From Candidatus Aerophobota bacterium (GTDB lineage Bacteria; Aerophobota; Aerophobia; Aerophobales; B3-G15), in the NCBI GenBank assembly GCA_021163905.1, contig JAGGTG010000152.1, positions 1-7,152 on the forward strand: a stretch of 7,152 bases of DNA. Direction: 5' to 3'. The translations under genes were made by a program, and so were the position numbers. Below are positions 6,070-7,152 of the stretch, in pieces. The stretch's first letter is position 1, and every line of letters starts with the position of its first letter. The notes under the pieces are model-generated. The model was given only the letters and a program-made list of their open reading frames with translations, was not told the origin of the DNA and did not search any database.

Positions 6070-7136
6070 AGTTAGTGAGAAAAGGAGAGGCAGGTTTCAC
6101 CCTTTTAGAGCTGCTGGTGGTAGTGGCGATAATAGGATTTTTAGTGGCGGTGCTATTGCCGAGGTTTGGAGGGATGTCAAAAATAGCTAAAGACAAGGCC
6201 ACCAAAGACAATTTAGTGGCAATTGATAAGTATATGCACGGTATGAGTGTGAGCACTGGAAGTTTGGGTGTCAATAATCCCATAAACCTGGTTGATCGCA
6301 ATCTTACTGATAACAGCACTAGGGTGGCTTATACGCCAGACGAGGTAGCACCATTGGGTTATATGAAAGGAAGTCTGGCTCCAGACTTTGTGGATGAATA
6401 CAAACCTTGCCTGCATAAGTTATCTCAAAATGAAGTAGATGAGCTTAAATCTATGGGTATCACCAGCGTGCAGAACTGGTACGATTTGAATCCTGGTACT
6501 CATACTAAGTATGAGGTTACTAAGCTAGCAAATAATACAGAGGTGGTGATGTGCGGCGCCGGGAATGAGGACGGTACATGGGATGCTGGTGACTTTGCTT
6601 ATATTGACACCGCAGGTACAGATTGGCTGAAAGACTGGAGACATGTGTATAAGATACTGGTAGGTTGGGGAGGCGAGAAGTTTCAGCCCTATGAGCATGG
6701 CGTTCTGCCCGGAACAGGAAAGATTAGCAAACCTTGGAATGCAAAGTATCATCAGGACTTTGTAGTCTTTGCTCTGCCCCGATTGGATTCTACTATAAGA
6801 AATATCTATAATTCTGGTGTTGCTAATGTTGCCCCTGGTTATGTGTGCGTCAAGGAGTTTACAAATTTCGCTGCAGATGGTACTACTCCTGACCCCGAAG
6901 ACGCTGCAGAGGAGAAGCCAGTAGACCTGACTATGACCTTCCATAAATATGGTGTGGAGAATCAGATGACTTTGGCAGGAACAGTATGGCCCGGGTTGGA
7001 AGAAGAGTACAAGGGAGAAGGAACAAGGAAATGGGTGCTGATTGACGGTAATGCTAGTGCAAGTTGCGGCTTTGCAGGAATGGGAATGACATACCTCCCT
7101 GTGTCTACAGTCATTAACATGTATGGTTATCACTAA
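6066..7136 (+). CDS. Large type IV pilin / type II secretion pseudopilin-like protein
   Basis: The 356-residue product begins with a class III prepilin signal: a short basic leader MKLVRKGEAG, the expected prepilin-peptidase cleavage after Gly10, then mature Phe1 and Glu5 in FTLLELLVVVAIIGFLVAV, the hydrophobic N-terminal helix that packs in the pilus core. The remaining roughly 310 residues form a globular domain that I do not recognise. It is rich in Gly, Asp and Trp and has four cysteines (115, 163, 261, 334), enough for two disulfides. It is far longer than major pseudopilins of the GspG type. The start is fixed by AGGAGG at 6056-6061, 4 nt upstream, and by the leader itself. It may be a secretion-system pseudopilin, a minor or adhesive pilin, or a surface-fibre subunit. 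No prepilin peptidase, ATPase or platform gene is visible in this window, so assembly must rely on genes elsewhere. Confidence 0.85.
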   Translation: MKLVRKGEAGFTLLELLVVVAIIGFLVAVLLPRFGGMSKIAKDKATKDNLVAIDKYMHGMSVSTGSLGVNNPINLVDRNLTDNSTRVAYTPDEVAPLGYMKGSLAPDFVDEYKPCLHKLSQNEVDELKSMGITSVQNWYDLNPGTHTKYEVTKLANNTEVVMCGAGNEDGTWDAGDFAYIDTAGTDWLKDWRHVYKILVGWGGEKFQPYEHGVLPGTGKISKPWNAKYHQDFVVFALPRLDSTIRNIYNSGVANVAPGYVCVKEFTNFAADGTTPDPEDAAEEKPVDLTMTFHKYGVENQMTLAGTVWPGLEEEYKGEGTRKWVLIDGNASASCGFAGMGMTYLPVSTVINMYGYH

Positions 7137-7137
7137 A

Positions 7138-7152
7138 CCTTAACTAATAAGG
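7138..7152 (+). terminator. Inverted repeat after the pilin stop, possibly the start of a terminator
   Basis: CCTTA (7138-7142) and TAAGG (7148-7152) form a perfect 5-bp stem with a 5-nt loop immediately after the pilin stop codon and right at the window edge. The preceding AA could extend the stem if the sequence continues with T residues, which would also provide a T-run. The decisive part is outside the window, so this is only a candidate. Confidence 0.25.

Noticed and set aside
6008..6190. 60-residue + strand ORF overlapping the pilin start
   Set aside because: It overlaps the prepilin signal in another frame, has no good ribosome binding site and is Arg/Lys-rich as expected of a shifted purine-rich sequence.
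5951..6319. 122-residue antisense ORF across the pilin leader
   Set aside because: It runs opposite to the pilin signal sequence and leader; its hydrophobic stretch is the complement of the pilin helix and no start context supports it.
6525..7133. 202-residue antisense ORF covering most of the pilin gene
   Set aside because: The + strand frame has a clear prepilin N-terminus and ribosome binding site. The antisense product is a Cys/His/Ser-rich low-order sequence with no recognisable domain, typical of a shadow.
1..7152. CRISPR array, insertion sequence, tRNA or phage attachment site
   Set aside because: No regularly spaced repeats, transposase-like protein, terminal inverted repeats or tRNA-like fold were seen on either strand by eye.

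Overview
The window reads as a stretch of Gram-negative bacterial chromosome. The genome is moderately AT-rich, genes are densely packed on one strand, and ribosome binding sites are strong and purine-rich. The Gram-negative call rests on a C-terminal-Phe outer-membrane beta-barrel, a LolA-like periplasmic protein and a class III (type IV) prepilin. No rRNA, tRNA or other phylogenetic marker is present. The gene style fits a deltaproteobacterium-like or planctomycete-like (for example anammox-type) genome, but that is only an impression.

All convincing genes lie on the + strand. (1) 3-1379 is the 3' end of a nonribosomal peptide synthetase (NRPS): the last motif of an adenylation domain, a peptidyl carrier domain and a terminal thioesterase. 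The gene begins outside the window. (2) 1392-2225 is a LolA-like outer-membrane lipoprotein-sorting family protein. (3) 2222-3460 is a DUF1302-like outer-membrane beta-barrel. (4) 3475-5835 is an RND-superfamily MMPL/HAE3-type transporter. Genes 1 to 4 are separated by 12 nt, a 4-nt ATGA overlap and 14 nt, so they look like one operon. Genes 2 to 4 can be read as an inner-membrane pump, a periplasmic lipid-binding-fold protein and an outer-membrane barrel that could export or place the NRPS product, probably a lipophilic molecule. (5) After a 230-nt AT-rich gap comes a separate unit at 6066-7136. It encodes a large prepilin-like protein and is preceded by a leader holding three stem-loops and a possible 38-codon small ORF that overlaps the pilin start codon.

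The most notable signal is in the NRPS thioesterase: the nucleophile-elbow Ser is replaced by Cys (GYCMGG), while the Asp and His of the triad are retained. Characterised NRPS thioesterases with a Cys nucleophile include those that close strained beta-lactone or beta-lactam rings. Together with the co-transcribed envelope cassette, this suggests an uncharacterised natural-product biosynthesis and export locus. The other points worth attention are the structured leader before the pilin, the unusually long pilin-like protein, and the loss of the usual TM4 acidic residue in the RND pump.
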